Position numbers and translations under genes: made by a program. Positions 1 through 6,973 of a stretch of DNA of 7,123 bases are shown here, piece by piece; the stretch's first letter is position 1; every line of letters begins with the position of its first letter. Source of the DNA: Nitrospirota bacterium (GTDB lineage: Bacteria; Nitrospirota; Thermodesulfovibrionia; Thermodesulfovibrionales; UBA6898); assembly GCA_021787505.1 (NCBI GenBank), contig JAJYLU010000086.1, positions 1-7,123 on the forward strand. The letters run 5' to 3'. The notes beneath the pieces are model-generated. The model did not search any database. It was given only the letters and a program-made list of their open reading frames with translations, and was not told the DNA's origin.

Positions 1-1092
1 ATTGAGCTCCTCGGCATGCTTCGCCTTCTCGGAAGTGGTGATGATCTTGGTATGGAACTTCTTTGCTACCTCGGTGATTGCAGGCATGATGCACTGAACA
101 TCGACTGTCATAGCGTCTATAAGACCGGTCATAATCCCGAGTTCCTGGTTGGTAAAACCGCCGGCAGTCGGAATGCCATGTCTCATCAATACCTCATTCG
201 CCGTGCAGCACATGCCGCCGAGGTTGATACCCTTTGCGCCCTTTGACTTGGCGTATTCGACCATTTCAGGCTCGGCCACCACATCGACCATGATCTCGGC
301 AAGCAGCGGTTCATGCCCGTGCACGATGAGATTGACCTCGTCTTCCTTAAATATGCCGAAACTAGCCTCGGCCTTAATCGGTTTCGGGGTGCCGAAGAGG
401 ATGTCTGTGACGTCGGTGGATATCATGCTGCCGAGCCACCCATCGGCGAGCGCTGTCCTCAGTCCCTGCGTGAGGAGATGGTCGGGGTCATGGTCAACAC
501 CGATATTGGTGCGATGCATCGCCTCGCAGACCTCCCGGTCGACACCGCGGGGGACGATACCCCACTTTCTCCAGCGCTCCTGGGTCTTCTTGGGCGCCCT
601 CGTGATAAAGTTGCCTTCACCCTTCTGTCTTCCGAAGTCTTCTATCAGCTTTTCGGCAACGTCTTTTGCGACCGCATTTACTTCCCTGCCTTCAAATTCG
701 ATATTCAGATAGCCCGCAACCCGGTATAGTTTTCTCACGTCGGTGATCTTGAAATCTTTTGCTTCGCCGTTTGCAACGGCAAGGAGGGTAAAGGCCATCC
801 CTCTCGCATGGTCCGAGTGCGCGGCGGTCCCCGCCGCGATCATCCTGAGAAAATTCCTCGCGGCCACCGTGGGGAGGGTCGCTCCGCATACGCCCCTGGC
901 CTCTTCTTCAGCATTTTTGCCGACGAGCCTGCATGGTCCCATGTGACACACCTTGCAGCAGGCACCCTCGGCCCCGATCGGGCAGGGTTTCAGCCTGTCG
1001 GCCCTGTCAAAACAGGTCTCTATCTTGCGGGCCTCGCCCCACTCTATGATCTCTTCTGCGCCTCTGGCATCACTCTTTATATTCTGTGACAT
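1..1092 (-). CDS. acsA: Carbon monoxide dehydrogenase catalytic subunit of the CODH/ACS complex, N-terminal 364 residues (3' end cut by window edge)
   Basis: This Ni-Fe enzyme interconverts CO2 and CO and feeds CO to AcsB through an internal tunnel. I translated the frame from the ATG at 1092 to position 1 and found no stop. Cys37 and Cys45 fit the D-cluster that bridges the dimer; Cys46, Cys49, Cys54 and Cys69 fit the B-cluster. HGHEP (258-262) holds the C-cluster histidine, GGMCCTANE (292-300) and DVQCIMP (331-337) hold C-cluster cysteines. Family members are roughly 630-675 residues, so about 270-310 residues, including the remaining C-cluster ligands, lie outside the window. The start is supported by GGAGG (1098-1102) five bases upstream. 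The gene follows acsB by 19 nt and is surely cotranscribed. Oddity: HSDHARGMAF (92-101) keeps only the first two histidines of the HxxHxxHxxH relay. A stand-alone CooS is the alternative, but the position beside acsB argues for AcsA. Confidence 0.96.
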   Translation of the reverse strand, partial: MSQNIKSDARGAEEIIEWGEARKIETCFDRADRLKPCPIGAEGACCKVCHMGPCRLVGKNAEEEARGVCGATLPTVAARNFLRMIAAGTAAHSDHARGMAFTLLAVANGEAKDFKITDVRKLYRVAGYLNIEFEGREVNAVAKDVAEKLIEDFGRQKGEGNFITRAPKKTQERWRKWGIVPRGVDREVCEAMHRTNIGVDHDPDHLLTQGLRTALADGWLGSMISTDVTDILFGTPKPIKAEASFGIFKEDEVNLIVHGHEPLLAEIMVDVVAEPEMVEYAKSKGAKGINLGGMCCTANEVLMRHGIPTAGGFTNQELGIMTGLIDAMTVDVQCIMPAITEVAKKFHTKIITTSEKAKHAEELN

Positions 1093-1111
1093 TGTATCCT
1101 CCAATCCTTAT

Positions 1112-3310
1112 TTAAAACATCGGGTCCATTTCAAGCGCGGGATGCCCCACGCTCGAAAGGAACTCCAGGAGTTTCTCCGAATCCTCGGCGTTCGTCTCGT
1201 CGGCGATTTTATCGAGCAGGTCCGGCACGCCCTCTTCCGCCGCACGCTCGCCGAATTTCTCCTTGAGGCTCTCTTTGAGGTTCTTCGTCATCCAGACGAC
1301 CCTCTTCAGCCCGCCGTCGGCATACAGGAATTTTTTGCTCGTAATAAAGTTCCTGCCGATACCCATGAAGCCCGGTGTCTGCATACCCCCGCCGACGCTT
1401 CCGGCCAGGGTAGAGAACTTCATCCCGGCAGGAGTCATGCCGGTATGGCCGCGCTGGACGATCATGACCCCGTTCGCCTCAGGGACGATCGCGATAATGC
1501 ATTCGAAACACCCGCACGAGGTCATCGGGTTGTCCATGATCGTATAGGCGTTCATCGTCTCGACCGCACCGCCCGACGCGCTCTTAATATACTCGTCGAC
1601 ACCCGTCCAGCGGCCCTTCATCTGGTCAATGATATCGCCCTTCTTGATAGGCTGGTTTCCGCCGGTCGGATCGATTTCGTAGGCGGCCTTGCCGTCCAGC
1701 CAGTTATAGGCGCCGCAGAGGCCGAGTCTCTCAGGCGTGATGACACAGGTATGGCTCGGGGCGAAAGACTGGCAGAGCAGGCAGGAATAGAAGGTATCGA
1801 CCGATTCATCGGTCATGCTGCCGAGCCTCTGGTCGCGTTCTTTGTATGACTTCCTTGCCTCTTCCTGCATCTCAAGCACGTCTTTTTCATCCACATAGAG
1901 CGTCACCTGGACCTTGTCGACGATTGATTTGAACCTCGAATGGCTCATCGTCGCCTGAATGACTCCGATATGTTCCAGAGTGAGGCCGTCTTTCTTGGCC
2001 TGGTTGCTGATCCTGACCCAGTTGATATCGCGCTGTCCCATGTGCCAGAGGCCCTGGGCCTCGTTGAGGTTGTGGTGTATCTTCCTCTCGATGACCGATT
2101 CGAAGTCCTTCTGCATCTTCCTTCCGGCCACGTCGATCACTATGCCGAGGGGCATCTTGCCGCCCTTCTCGAACCTCTCCTGCCAGTTCTCTCCGACGAT
2201 GACCACCTTGTTGTCCTCGATCTCCTCGAGCTCCCTGGTCCTTACCCACTCGAACGCCACGGTCCGTTGTCCGCCGAATTCGATGAACATGTCCTCTTTT
2301 CTGATCCGCTCGCCCTCGAAGGCCGGACCATACGCAACCGGGATCGGCGGCTTCTCGACCACGATCTTGAGCCCTCTCACCTCGATCGATTTCTGCACGA
2401 TTTTGTTGTGATCAAATTCCTTGTCAACCTCTTCATACGTGCAGACGCCGGTAGGATGTATCACCGGGATGTCCGTATCGGCTACCGCCGGGAAACCCAT
2501 ATTGATCGCACCAGCCCCCGTTGACCAGATGATGTCATTGAGCGGGCCGAGCACCATCGCAAAGGCAAAAACCCTGTCCTTCTGGTACTTAAGATGCTCC
2601 TTAAAATCTCCGCCCTTTTTGCCGCCGAATATCAGCGACGCCCTGATTGCCCAGTCGAGCGCATAAAGGGTATGTTCGGTATCCGGACCGAGAGGCACGA
2701 TGCGCGTATCCCATCCGAGGGCAACCCCTTTCCTCAGCAGTTGCTTGGTCACCGAGTTGCCGTCGACGTTCCCGGACAGGAACGTGAGAATATTCTTTTC
2801 CTGCAGTTCCCTGACGATCTTGACGGCGGTGTCGTCATCGGGGGCCGCCCCGATAATCGCGGCAAATCCCGGCATCGTCCCGTCCACTAACTGGATGCCC
2901 AGGTTACGCTGGATCGTATCGGTGATAAACCCGTTATACTCATAGCCGGTTTCAGGGTCTTTTACCGGCTCCAACCCCTCGATATACCTGAGGGCAAGGA
3001 TAATCTCCTCCGCAAAGAGGGTAGCCATGCCCGAGTCGAGGGCCTCACCGAGATAGGGCTTCCAGATTTTTTCTTCGGGCTCGCCGTGAAGCAGTTCCCT
3101 GGCAAAGCCGAGCGCCGTCTTCATATCGCCTATCGTCTTCACTGCAAAACCCGTCATTGCGTAGATCATCGGCAGATAAAACGCGGTATCGGGGAATTCG
3201 AAGACATGACCTTCACCGTGCGCAGCTATCGCCTTCTGAAGCATTTCATCCGCTCTCTTTACAAGAGTATTCGAAGCTCTTATAGCCGCCGAGGCTATTA
3301 ACTTGGACAT
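1112..3310 (-). CDS. acsB: Acetyl-CoA synthase (CODH/ACS complex, ACS subunit)
   Basis: AcsB condenses the methyl group from AcsCD, CO from AcsA and coenzyme A into acetyl-CoA. The 732 residues match the bacterial form (about 730 in Moorella) and include the N-terminal domain of about 300 residues that docks on CODH and is absent from archaeal CdhC. The A-cluster is complete: Cys510, Cys513, Cys522 and Cys532 (C-x2-C-x8-C-x9-C) for the [4Fe-4S] cluster and Cys599-Gly600-Cys601 for the distal nickel, with Cys513, Cys599 and Cys601 holding the proximal nickel. The spacing equals that of the Moorella enzyme with a shift of four residues. Phe516 corresponds to the phenylalanine that gates CO access. 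The start has GGAGG (3316-3320) five bases upstream. It lies 119 nt after acsC and 19 nt before acsA. No truncation or frameshift is visible. Confidence 0.98.
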   Translation of the reverse strand: MSKLIASAAIRASNTLVKRADEMLQKAIAAHGEGHVFEFPDTAFYLPMIYAMTGFAVKTIGDMKTALGFARELLHGEPEEKIWKPYLGEALDSGMATLFAEEIILALRYIEGLEPVKDPETGYEYNGFITDTIQRNLGIQLVDGTMPGFAAIIGAAPDDDTAVKIVRELQEKNILTFLSGNVDGNSVTKQLLRKGVALGWDTRIVPLGPDTEHTLYALDWAIRASLIFGGKKGGDFKEHLKYQKDRVFAFAMVLGPLNDIIWSTGAGAINMGFPAVADTDIPVIHPTGVCTYEEVDKEFDHNKIVQKSIEVRGLKIVVEKPPIPVAYGPAFEGERIRKEDMFIEFGGQRTVAFEWVRTRELEEIEDNKVVIVGENWQERFEKGGKMPLGIVIDVAGRKMQKDFESVIERKIHHNLNEAQGLWHMGQRDINWVRISNQAKKDGLTLEHIGVIQATMSHSRFKSIVDKVQVTLYVDEKDVLEMQEEARKSYKERDQRLGSMTDESVDTFYSCLLCQSFAPSHTCVITPERLGLCGAYNWLDGKAAYEIDPTGGNQPIKKGDIIDQMKGRWTGVDEYIKSASGGAVETMNAYTIMDNPMTSCGCFECIIAIVPEANGVMIVQRGHTGMTPAGMKFSTLAGSVGGGMQTPGFMGIGRNFITSKKFLYADGGLKRVVWMTKNLKESLKEKFGERAAEEGVPDLLDKIADETNAEDSEKLLEFLSSVGHPALEMDPMF

Positions 3311-3429
3311 CCTGACCTCCTATGATTGAGGATGAGACACGAAAAGTCTCGGCCACACCCAGACTTGCTTGTACTGATGGTTTTCATTTATACACTTTAT
3401 TATATATAAAAGCGCCTGTCTTCTGCCTG
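3311..3429 (-). promoter_or_regulatory. acsC-acsB spacer with AT-rich patch and possible internal -10 box
   Basis: This 119-nt gap holds a 31-nt stretch (3381-3411) made almost only of A and T. On the minus strand it contains an exact TATAAT (3404-3399), but no matching -35 at 16-18 bases, so an internal promoter for acsB-acsA is possible but unproven. A five-pair inverted repeat, GAGAC/GTCTC (3350-3334), lies nearer to acsB. The acsB Shine-Dalgarno sequence is at 3316-3320. Confidence 0.3.
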
Positions 3430-4770
3430 CTATGCTCTCGTCTTGAGGAAAGCTGGGATCGCATTGGCCTCACGCGGACCCACCGTGATCTTCCATCCCG
3501 GCAGTTTGTCTTCTATCGACCCGCTCAAGATAGCGACATATCCCGGGATAATCAACTCTTTCTGCGCTATCTCTTTTTCGACGCCGCTTTCGGTGATGAA
3601 TTGTGCGATCTTCGATGCGGTGAACTTGCCGGCCGCCCATGCGGTAAGGACCGAAAGACCCTCACAGTCCATGACCGCAAGCCTGCTTGCGACCTTGCTG
3701 TTTTCTATCTCGCCTGAAACGATGAAGTAGGTCAGCGAGAAGTTGGTCGTAATGAAGAGCGGAGATTCCGCTTTCGGTTCCCCTATGTTGTATACCTTCT
3801 GCTCCACCTGCATCGGCACCTGCGGATCGGTGTAGATGTTCTGTCGCAGGGTAAAGAGGGCCAGGTTTTTCCACTTCTCGATGCTGCTCAGCACGATGAT
3901 CGATGCATATTTCGCAACACCGATCGCCGCCACCAGCGCCTCATGCAAGCCGTCTTCCCTCTGCATGAAATTGATGATGGGATATCCGAGCGGCTTGAAA
4001 TTCTTCTTGATGGCCGCCCGCCGGATCAGCGTGTTATGCTCGATAATCTCCTTCGCCTTTCTCGCACCTGAATCAATGACCATGTCCTCCACTCCAAGGG
4101 ACTTCACCTTTTCGGTCAGCGCCGCAAGTTCGTCAAGCCCGTTGGCAGCGATCCCGACGATCGCCTTATTCGCCTTTGCGACGGCTGCCATCGCCTCAGC
4201 GTTCGAGGAGTCCACGCCGTAGATGATCGGTCTTTTGCCGGTGAAAGATTTTGCCGCAGCCTCCGCCGCCCCCGCATCCTTCGTGCTGATGATGACCGGC
4301 ACTCCCGCTGCCTTCGAAGCGATAACCTTGGCTGCCGCTTCCAGCTTGCCCGCATCGCCGGAGGCGTTCGACAATACGATCGCGTCGATCCTCAGTTTCT
4401 GCCCGACCCTGTCGATTTCAGATTGCATTACCCGCTCTGCGATCGCCGCCATCTCAGTATCCGGGAGAGTATCCTTTATCTCGACGGCAAAGGCGCAGGG
4501 GTTCACGAATTTCTTGTCATGTCTGAAGAGGACGGTCTCTTCTCCCATCTTTACCGCCTTGTCGCCGGACCCGAAGGTGATGGGTCTGACGGGAGGCGCC
4601 GAAGCCTCTCCCAGGATCTTTTTAGCCTCTTCGGACACATCCGGACAGGAGTCAAGCGTCGCCTGGCGCTGCGCGAGTTTCATTGCAAAGGCCAAACAGG
4701 TCGGATGTCCGCATTTTTTGCAGTTAGTCTTCGGTAACAGTTTGAATATTTCAACGCCCGATAAAGCCAT
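3430..4770 (-). CDS. acsC: Corrinoid iron-sulfur protein, large (gamma) subunit
   Basis: AcsC carries the cobalamin that shuttles the methyl group from AcsE to AcsB, and an iron-sulfur cluster used to reactivate oxidised cobalt. At 446 residues it is the usual length. The N-terminal domain has the motif NCKKCGHPTC with Cys17, Cys20, Cys25 and a fourth ligand at Cys42, fitting the low-potential [4Fe-4S] cluster. A TIM-barrel region follows (about 60-320). The last 120 residues or so form the cobalamin-binding domain, recognisable from TTNFSLTYFIVSGEIE (341-356) and the C-terminal stretch around GYVAILSGSIEDKLPGWK (410-427). The start has GGAGG (4778-4782) seven bases upstream. AcsC pairs with AcsD, the next gene upstream, across a 94-nt gap with strong secondary structure. 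The archaeal counterpart is CdhE, but the bacterial AcsB next door makes acsC the better name. Confidence 0.97.
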   Translation of the reverse strand: MALSGVEIFKLLPKTNCKKCGHPTCLAFAMKLAQRQATLDSCPDVSEEAKKILGEASAPPVRPITFGSGDKAVKMGEETVLFRHDKKFVNPCAFAVEIKDTLPDTEMAAIAERVMQSEIDRVGQKLRIDAIVLSNASGDAGKLEAAAKVIASKAAGVPVIISTKDAGAAEAAAKSFTGKRPIIYGVDSSNAEAMAAVAKANKAIVGIAANGLDELAALTEKVKSLGVEDMVIDSGARKAKEIIEHNTLIRRAAIKKNFKPLGYPIINFMQREDGLHEALVAAIGVAKYASIIVLSSIEKWKNLALFTLRQNIYTDPQVPMQVEQKVYNIGEPKAESPLFITTNFSLTYFIVSGEIENSKVASRLAVMDCEGLSVLTAWAAGKFTASKIAQFITESGVEKEIAQKELIIPGYVAILSGSIEDKLPGWKITVGPREANAIPAFLKTRA

Positions 4771-4792
4771 ATCAAAACCTCCGGTCTTAAAG

Positions 4793-4820
4793 AGTTAAAG
4801 GTAAAAAGTTAAAGGTAAAA
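4793..4820. repeat. Two perfect tandem copies of a 14-bp unit
   Basis: AGTTAAAGGTAAAA occurs twice without interruption (4793-4806 and 4807-4820). Each copy is itself two related heptamers (GTTAAAG and GTAAAAA). Three further heptamers of the same family, in inverted orientation, lie at 4843-4863 (GTGAAAA, GTGAAAG, GTGAAAA on the minus strand). This heptamer-built low-complexity DNA sits between acsD and acsC. Confidence 0.8.
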
Positions 4821-4863
4821 TGCAAAAAACCGGAAAAGCGGCTTTTCACCTTTCACTTTTCAC
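4801..4863 (-). other. Long imperfect hairpin between acsD and acsC
   Basis: On the minus-strand transcript, the segment 4863-4844 can pair with 4820-4801 at 19 of 20 positions (two G-U pairs and one G-A mismatch), leaving a 23-nt loop. The loop and inner stem include a competing small hairpin, GAAAAGC/GCTTTTC, followed by CGGTTTTTT, which resembles a weak attenuator. The structure begins one base after the acsD stop codon and ends about 20 bases before the acsC Shine-Dalgarno sequence. It could set the ratio of the two subunits or protect the message; that is inference. Confidence 0.6.
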
Positions 4864-4864
4864 G

Positions 4865-5806
4865 CTATATGAGTTCCTCTATCGTCTTCTGCACTTCCGC
4901 CACAGCCTTCGGATGCCTCATGATCAGAAATTCTGCGCCTGCGACAAGCAGGCCGATTGCGGTCACCGCCTCCCACGCGATCCCCCGTTCTTCAAGAGAA
5001 CCCCAGTGGGGAAGATCGGACTCAGGCGCTTGCGTCTCCTTCACCTTCCAGACATACATCCCGATATCGCCGAGCATCGGCGGCTGCATGGTCGTGTCGT
5101 TCTGTGTCAACGCCGCAAGCCGTATCCTCTCCATCACCGAGTACGTATATTCAAGTCCGTATCCCAGTGCAGAGCACATCGGGTCGGTAATCAGCCTCTC
5201 TTTTTCGAAGCCCATCTGGGTGATAAGGATGTTGAGCTGTTTCGAGAGGTTGATGTCGAGCTCCGACATGGCTATCAGTTTATGGTTATTCGCCATTGCC
5301 GCGGCAGCGATTGTCTTGTAATTCGCCTCCTGGGCCTTGCCGATGACGCAGTTTCCGCCTTTGGCAGCCCCTGATGCCGCCACCAGCACAGGAGAATCCT
5401 TCTCTGCGTGGTTGCTGCCGAGGATTATCAGGGGGACTTTGATCGCCGCCAGGACGTCTTTCACCGTCTTCGCGGCATCCTCCGGAGACCTGTTTTCCCT
5501 GTCCGGATGGGTACCGACCAGCCTCAGCGCAATGGCCGCAGCCTTCAGCTCGTCCTGACAATATTTCGCCCACGTTACGGGGTCACCGGAAACCGACTCG
5601 AACGGCTTCCTGACATTCTCCGGCCAGTCCGCCGGCGGAACGTCCTGGATCTCAAACGCGATAACCGGTTTGTTCGGGGTTGCGCCCTCGAAAGAATGGA
5701 AGGGAAGGACATTCTCCCCTCCGAAGGTTACCGGGCCGTCTCCCGCGCCGATAGCCACGGAATATACCTTTCCCGAATACGTTTCCTTCGTTGGTGTAAA
5801 AGCCAT
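4865..5806 (-). CDS. acsD: Corrinoid iron-sulfur protein, small (delta) subunit
   Basis: AcsD is the cofactor-free TIM-barrel partner of AcsC. In known structures the two form a heterodimer whose barrels cradle the cobalamin domain and dock onto AcsE. The 313 residues are close to the usual length of about 310-325. Family signatures include the N-terminal YSGKVYSVAIGAG (10-22), the GGENVLPFHSFEG segment (29-41), ITDPMCSALGYGLEYTYS (206-223) and QPPMLGDIGMYVWKVKE (241-257). No iron-sulfur or cobalamin motif is present, as expected. The start at 5806 is supported by AAGGAGG (5813-5819) six bases upstream. The gene follows acsE after 89 nt that hold a 20-bp palindrome and precedes acsC. The frame is intact, with no sign of a fusion or truncation. 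Confidence 0.96.
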   Translation of the reverse strand: MAFTPTKETYSGKVYSVAIGAGDGPVTFGGENVLPFHSFEGATPNKPVIAFEIQDVPPADWPENVRKPFESVSGDPVTWAKYCQDELKAAAIALRLVGTHPDRENRSPEDAAKTVKDVLAAIKVPLIILGSNHAEKDSPVLVAASGAAKGGNCVIGKAQEANYKTIAAAAMANNHKLIAMSELDINLSKQLNILITQMGFEKERLITDPMCSALGYGLEYTYSVMERIRLAALTQNDTTMQPPMLGDIGMYVWKVKETQAPESDLPHWGSLEERGIAWEAVTAIGLLVAGAEFLIMRHPKAVAEVQKTIEELI

Positions 5807-5847
5807 TTAAAACCTCCTTTTTATCGTGCCGGCATCCGTCCAACACC

Positions 5848-5867
5848 GGGCGGGGTTAACCCCGCCC
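5848..5867. repeat. Perfect 20-bp palindrome in the acsE-acsD gap
   Basis: GGGCGGGGTTAACCCCGCCC is fully self-complementary, with its centre between 5857 and 5858. In the transcript it would make a very stable GC-rich hairpin just after the acsE stop. No T-tract follows on the minus strand, so it is not an intrinsic terminator. The flanking CTACAAG on one side resembles dispersed REP-like palindromes of the type TTGTAGGGGC…GCCCCTACAA seen in many bacterial genomes; here only one flank is kept. It may stabilise the acsE message or be a mobile-type palindromic repeat. Confidence 0.8.
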
Positions 5868-5895
5868 CTACAAGCGACCGACAATCACTTTCTCT

Positions 5896-6753
5896 TTACA
5901 TTTCCAGATAAGAATGCGCGTAAAGCGTGTTCCCCATAATCACATCAATCGTCTTTTTTATTTCAGTCATTTTGGCGGTGTCATCAATCGTTTTCCCGGC
6001 AAGAACATCATCAAACAGTTTCTCTTCTTTCATTGCCTCCGCCATTTCATGGGCGTCCGCAATTGCGGAAGTCAATCCGGCATTCGTAAGCATCAGGAAA
6101 TAGTATTTGTTCAAAATCGGTCTTATGTGTTTGGGGCAGCCGTTGGAAATATTGCTCAGGCCGACAACGGTTTTCATCGCGGGGTCGTTCATTTCCTGAA
6201 ACATCTTTACTGCCTCAATAACCTTCCTGGCGTGGTCCTGAGAAGTCGCAATCTGAAGTACCAGCGGATCAAGATACAAATCCTCCAGAGGCACGCCATA
6301 TTCCATTGCCCTTGCCATGATATCCGCCGCTATTGCGGCCCTTTCCCCGGCATCGGCAGGCAGTCCGCCTTTCCCGACAGTCAGCCCGATAACCTGTGAA
6401 TTATATTTTGCCCCGAGTTCGAGGATCGGAAATCTCTCAGGGTCATTGGATGTCGAATTGATCAACGGCCTGCCCCACTGATTATTGTGGACCTTTAAGC
6501 CCGCCTCTATTGCCTTCGCATTTGTTGTGTCAAGGCATACAGGCAGGGGGACGACTTCCTGAATGGTGGTAACCATCCACTGCATCAAATCCTCTCCCCC
6601 GTCCTCCGCCGGGCCGATATTGGCGTCAATTATTCCGGAGCCTTCCTTCCACTGCCGGGTCGCAATTTCCTGGATCGGACCTTTATCCTTCTTCATCATC
6701 GCTTCTCTCACACGTTTTGCTATGATGCTCAACTTTTCGCCTATGATCAGCAT
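5896..6753 (-). CDS. acsE: 5-methyltetrahydrofolate:corrinoid/iron-sulfur protein methyltransferase
   Basis: AcsE (MeTr) transfers the methyl group from methyl-tetrahydrofolate to Co(I) of AcsCD, linking the methyl branch to acetyl-CoA synthesis. The protein is a pterin-binding TIM barrel of 285 residues. Substrate-binding residues known from the Moorella enzyme are found at matching places: Asp75 (CLDTTN), Asn99 (INST), Asp162 (LYLDPL) and Asn201 (GLSNIS). The N-terminal MLIIGE is typical of the family and supports this start; AGGAG lies nine bases upstream (6763-6767), a rather long spacing. The Moorella enzyme has about 262 residues. The surplus lies near the C-terminus, roughly 236-264, as an acidic, lysine-rich stretch between SAIADA and the final helix. 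It is the first certain gene of the cluster. Related MtgA-type or MetH pterin domains are alternatives, but the context makes AcsE nearly certain. Confidence 0.95.
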   Translation of the reverse strand: MLIIGEKLSIIAKRVREAMMKKDKGPIQEIATRQWKEGSGIIDANIGPAEDGGEDLMQWMVTTIQEVVPLPVCLDTTNAKAIEAGLKVHNNQWGRPLINSTSNDPERFPILELGAKYNSQVIGLTVGKGGLPADAGERAAIAADIMARAMEYGVPLEDLYLDPLVLQIATSQDHARKVIEAVKMFQEMNDPAMKTVVGLSNISNGCPKHIRPILNKYYFLMLTNAGLTSAIADAHEMAEAMKEEKLFDDVLAGKTIDDTAKMTEIKKTIDVIMGNTLYAHSYLEM

Positions 6754-6774
6754 TCCGGGGAACTCCTTTCCTTT

Positions 6775-6957
6775 CTATTCGATAACGTTCTCACTGACTC
6801 CCTGCATAATGTCATAATAACGTCGACCGTCCGGCATCATGTAAGCGTTATTTATGAATTTATAAGGCATTGCATCCTGCATCATACCCAGCTTAGCGAT
6901 ACTGCCCGTCTTTACCTGCGTTCGACAAGTCAAGTTAGGAAAAATAACATATTTCAT
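6775..6957 (-). CDS. Possible 60-residue protein of unknown function ahead of acsE
   Basis: A short ORF ends 21 nt before acsE, an operon-like distance in the same direction. I do not recognise the product. It is soluble in appearance, with no membrane segment or signal peptide, a single cysteine (Cys11), five methionines in the middle and C-terminal parts and a motif PDGRRYYDIM (42-51). Against it being a gene: no Shine-Dalgarno sequence precedes the ATG at 6957 (only AAAAG directly abutting it), the ATG at 6885 has no better one, and the codons are AT-rich compared with the acs genes. For it: it stays open across most of the space between the likely promoter and acsE. It could be a leader peptide, a decayed gene remnant, or simply an untranslated leader. 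Confidence 0.35.
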   Translation of the reverse strand: MKYVIFPNLTCRTQVKTGSIAKLGMMQDAMPYKFINNAYMMPDGRRYYDIMQGVSENVIE

Positions 6958-6973
6958 CTTTTAAATAAAGGGG

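Noticed and set aside
149..712. Plus-strand frames of 187 and 138 codons opposite acsA
   Set aside because: The minus strand here encodes CODH with the cluster-binding motifs intact, so these are shadows.
953..1849. Open plus-strand frame of 298 codons antisense to acsA/acsB
   Set aside because: It lies opposite the certain acsB and acsA frames, shows no recognisable domain and is arginine/histidine-rich in the manner of antisense frames in GC-rich genes.
1940..2524. Open plus-strand frame of 194 codons antisense to acsB
   Set aside because: Entirely inside acsB on the opposite strand; the composition mirrors acsB codons and no family is recognisable.
3334..3350. GAGAC/GTCTC hairpin in the acsC-acsB gap as a terminator or operator
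   Set aside because: Only five pairs, no T-tract after it on the minus strand, and such a short repeat is expected by chance.
4223..4798. Plus-strand frame of 191 codons opposite acsC
   Set aside because: Antisense to the iron-sulfur and barrel domains of acsC; low-complexity Ala/Ser-rich product without any motif.
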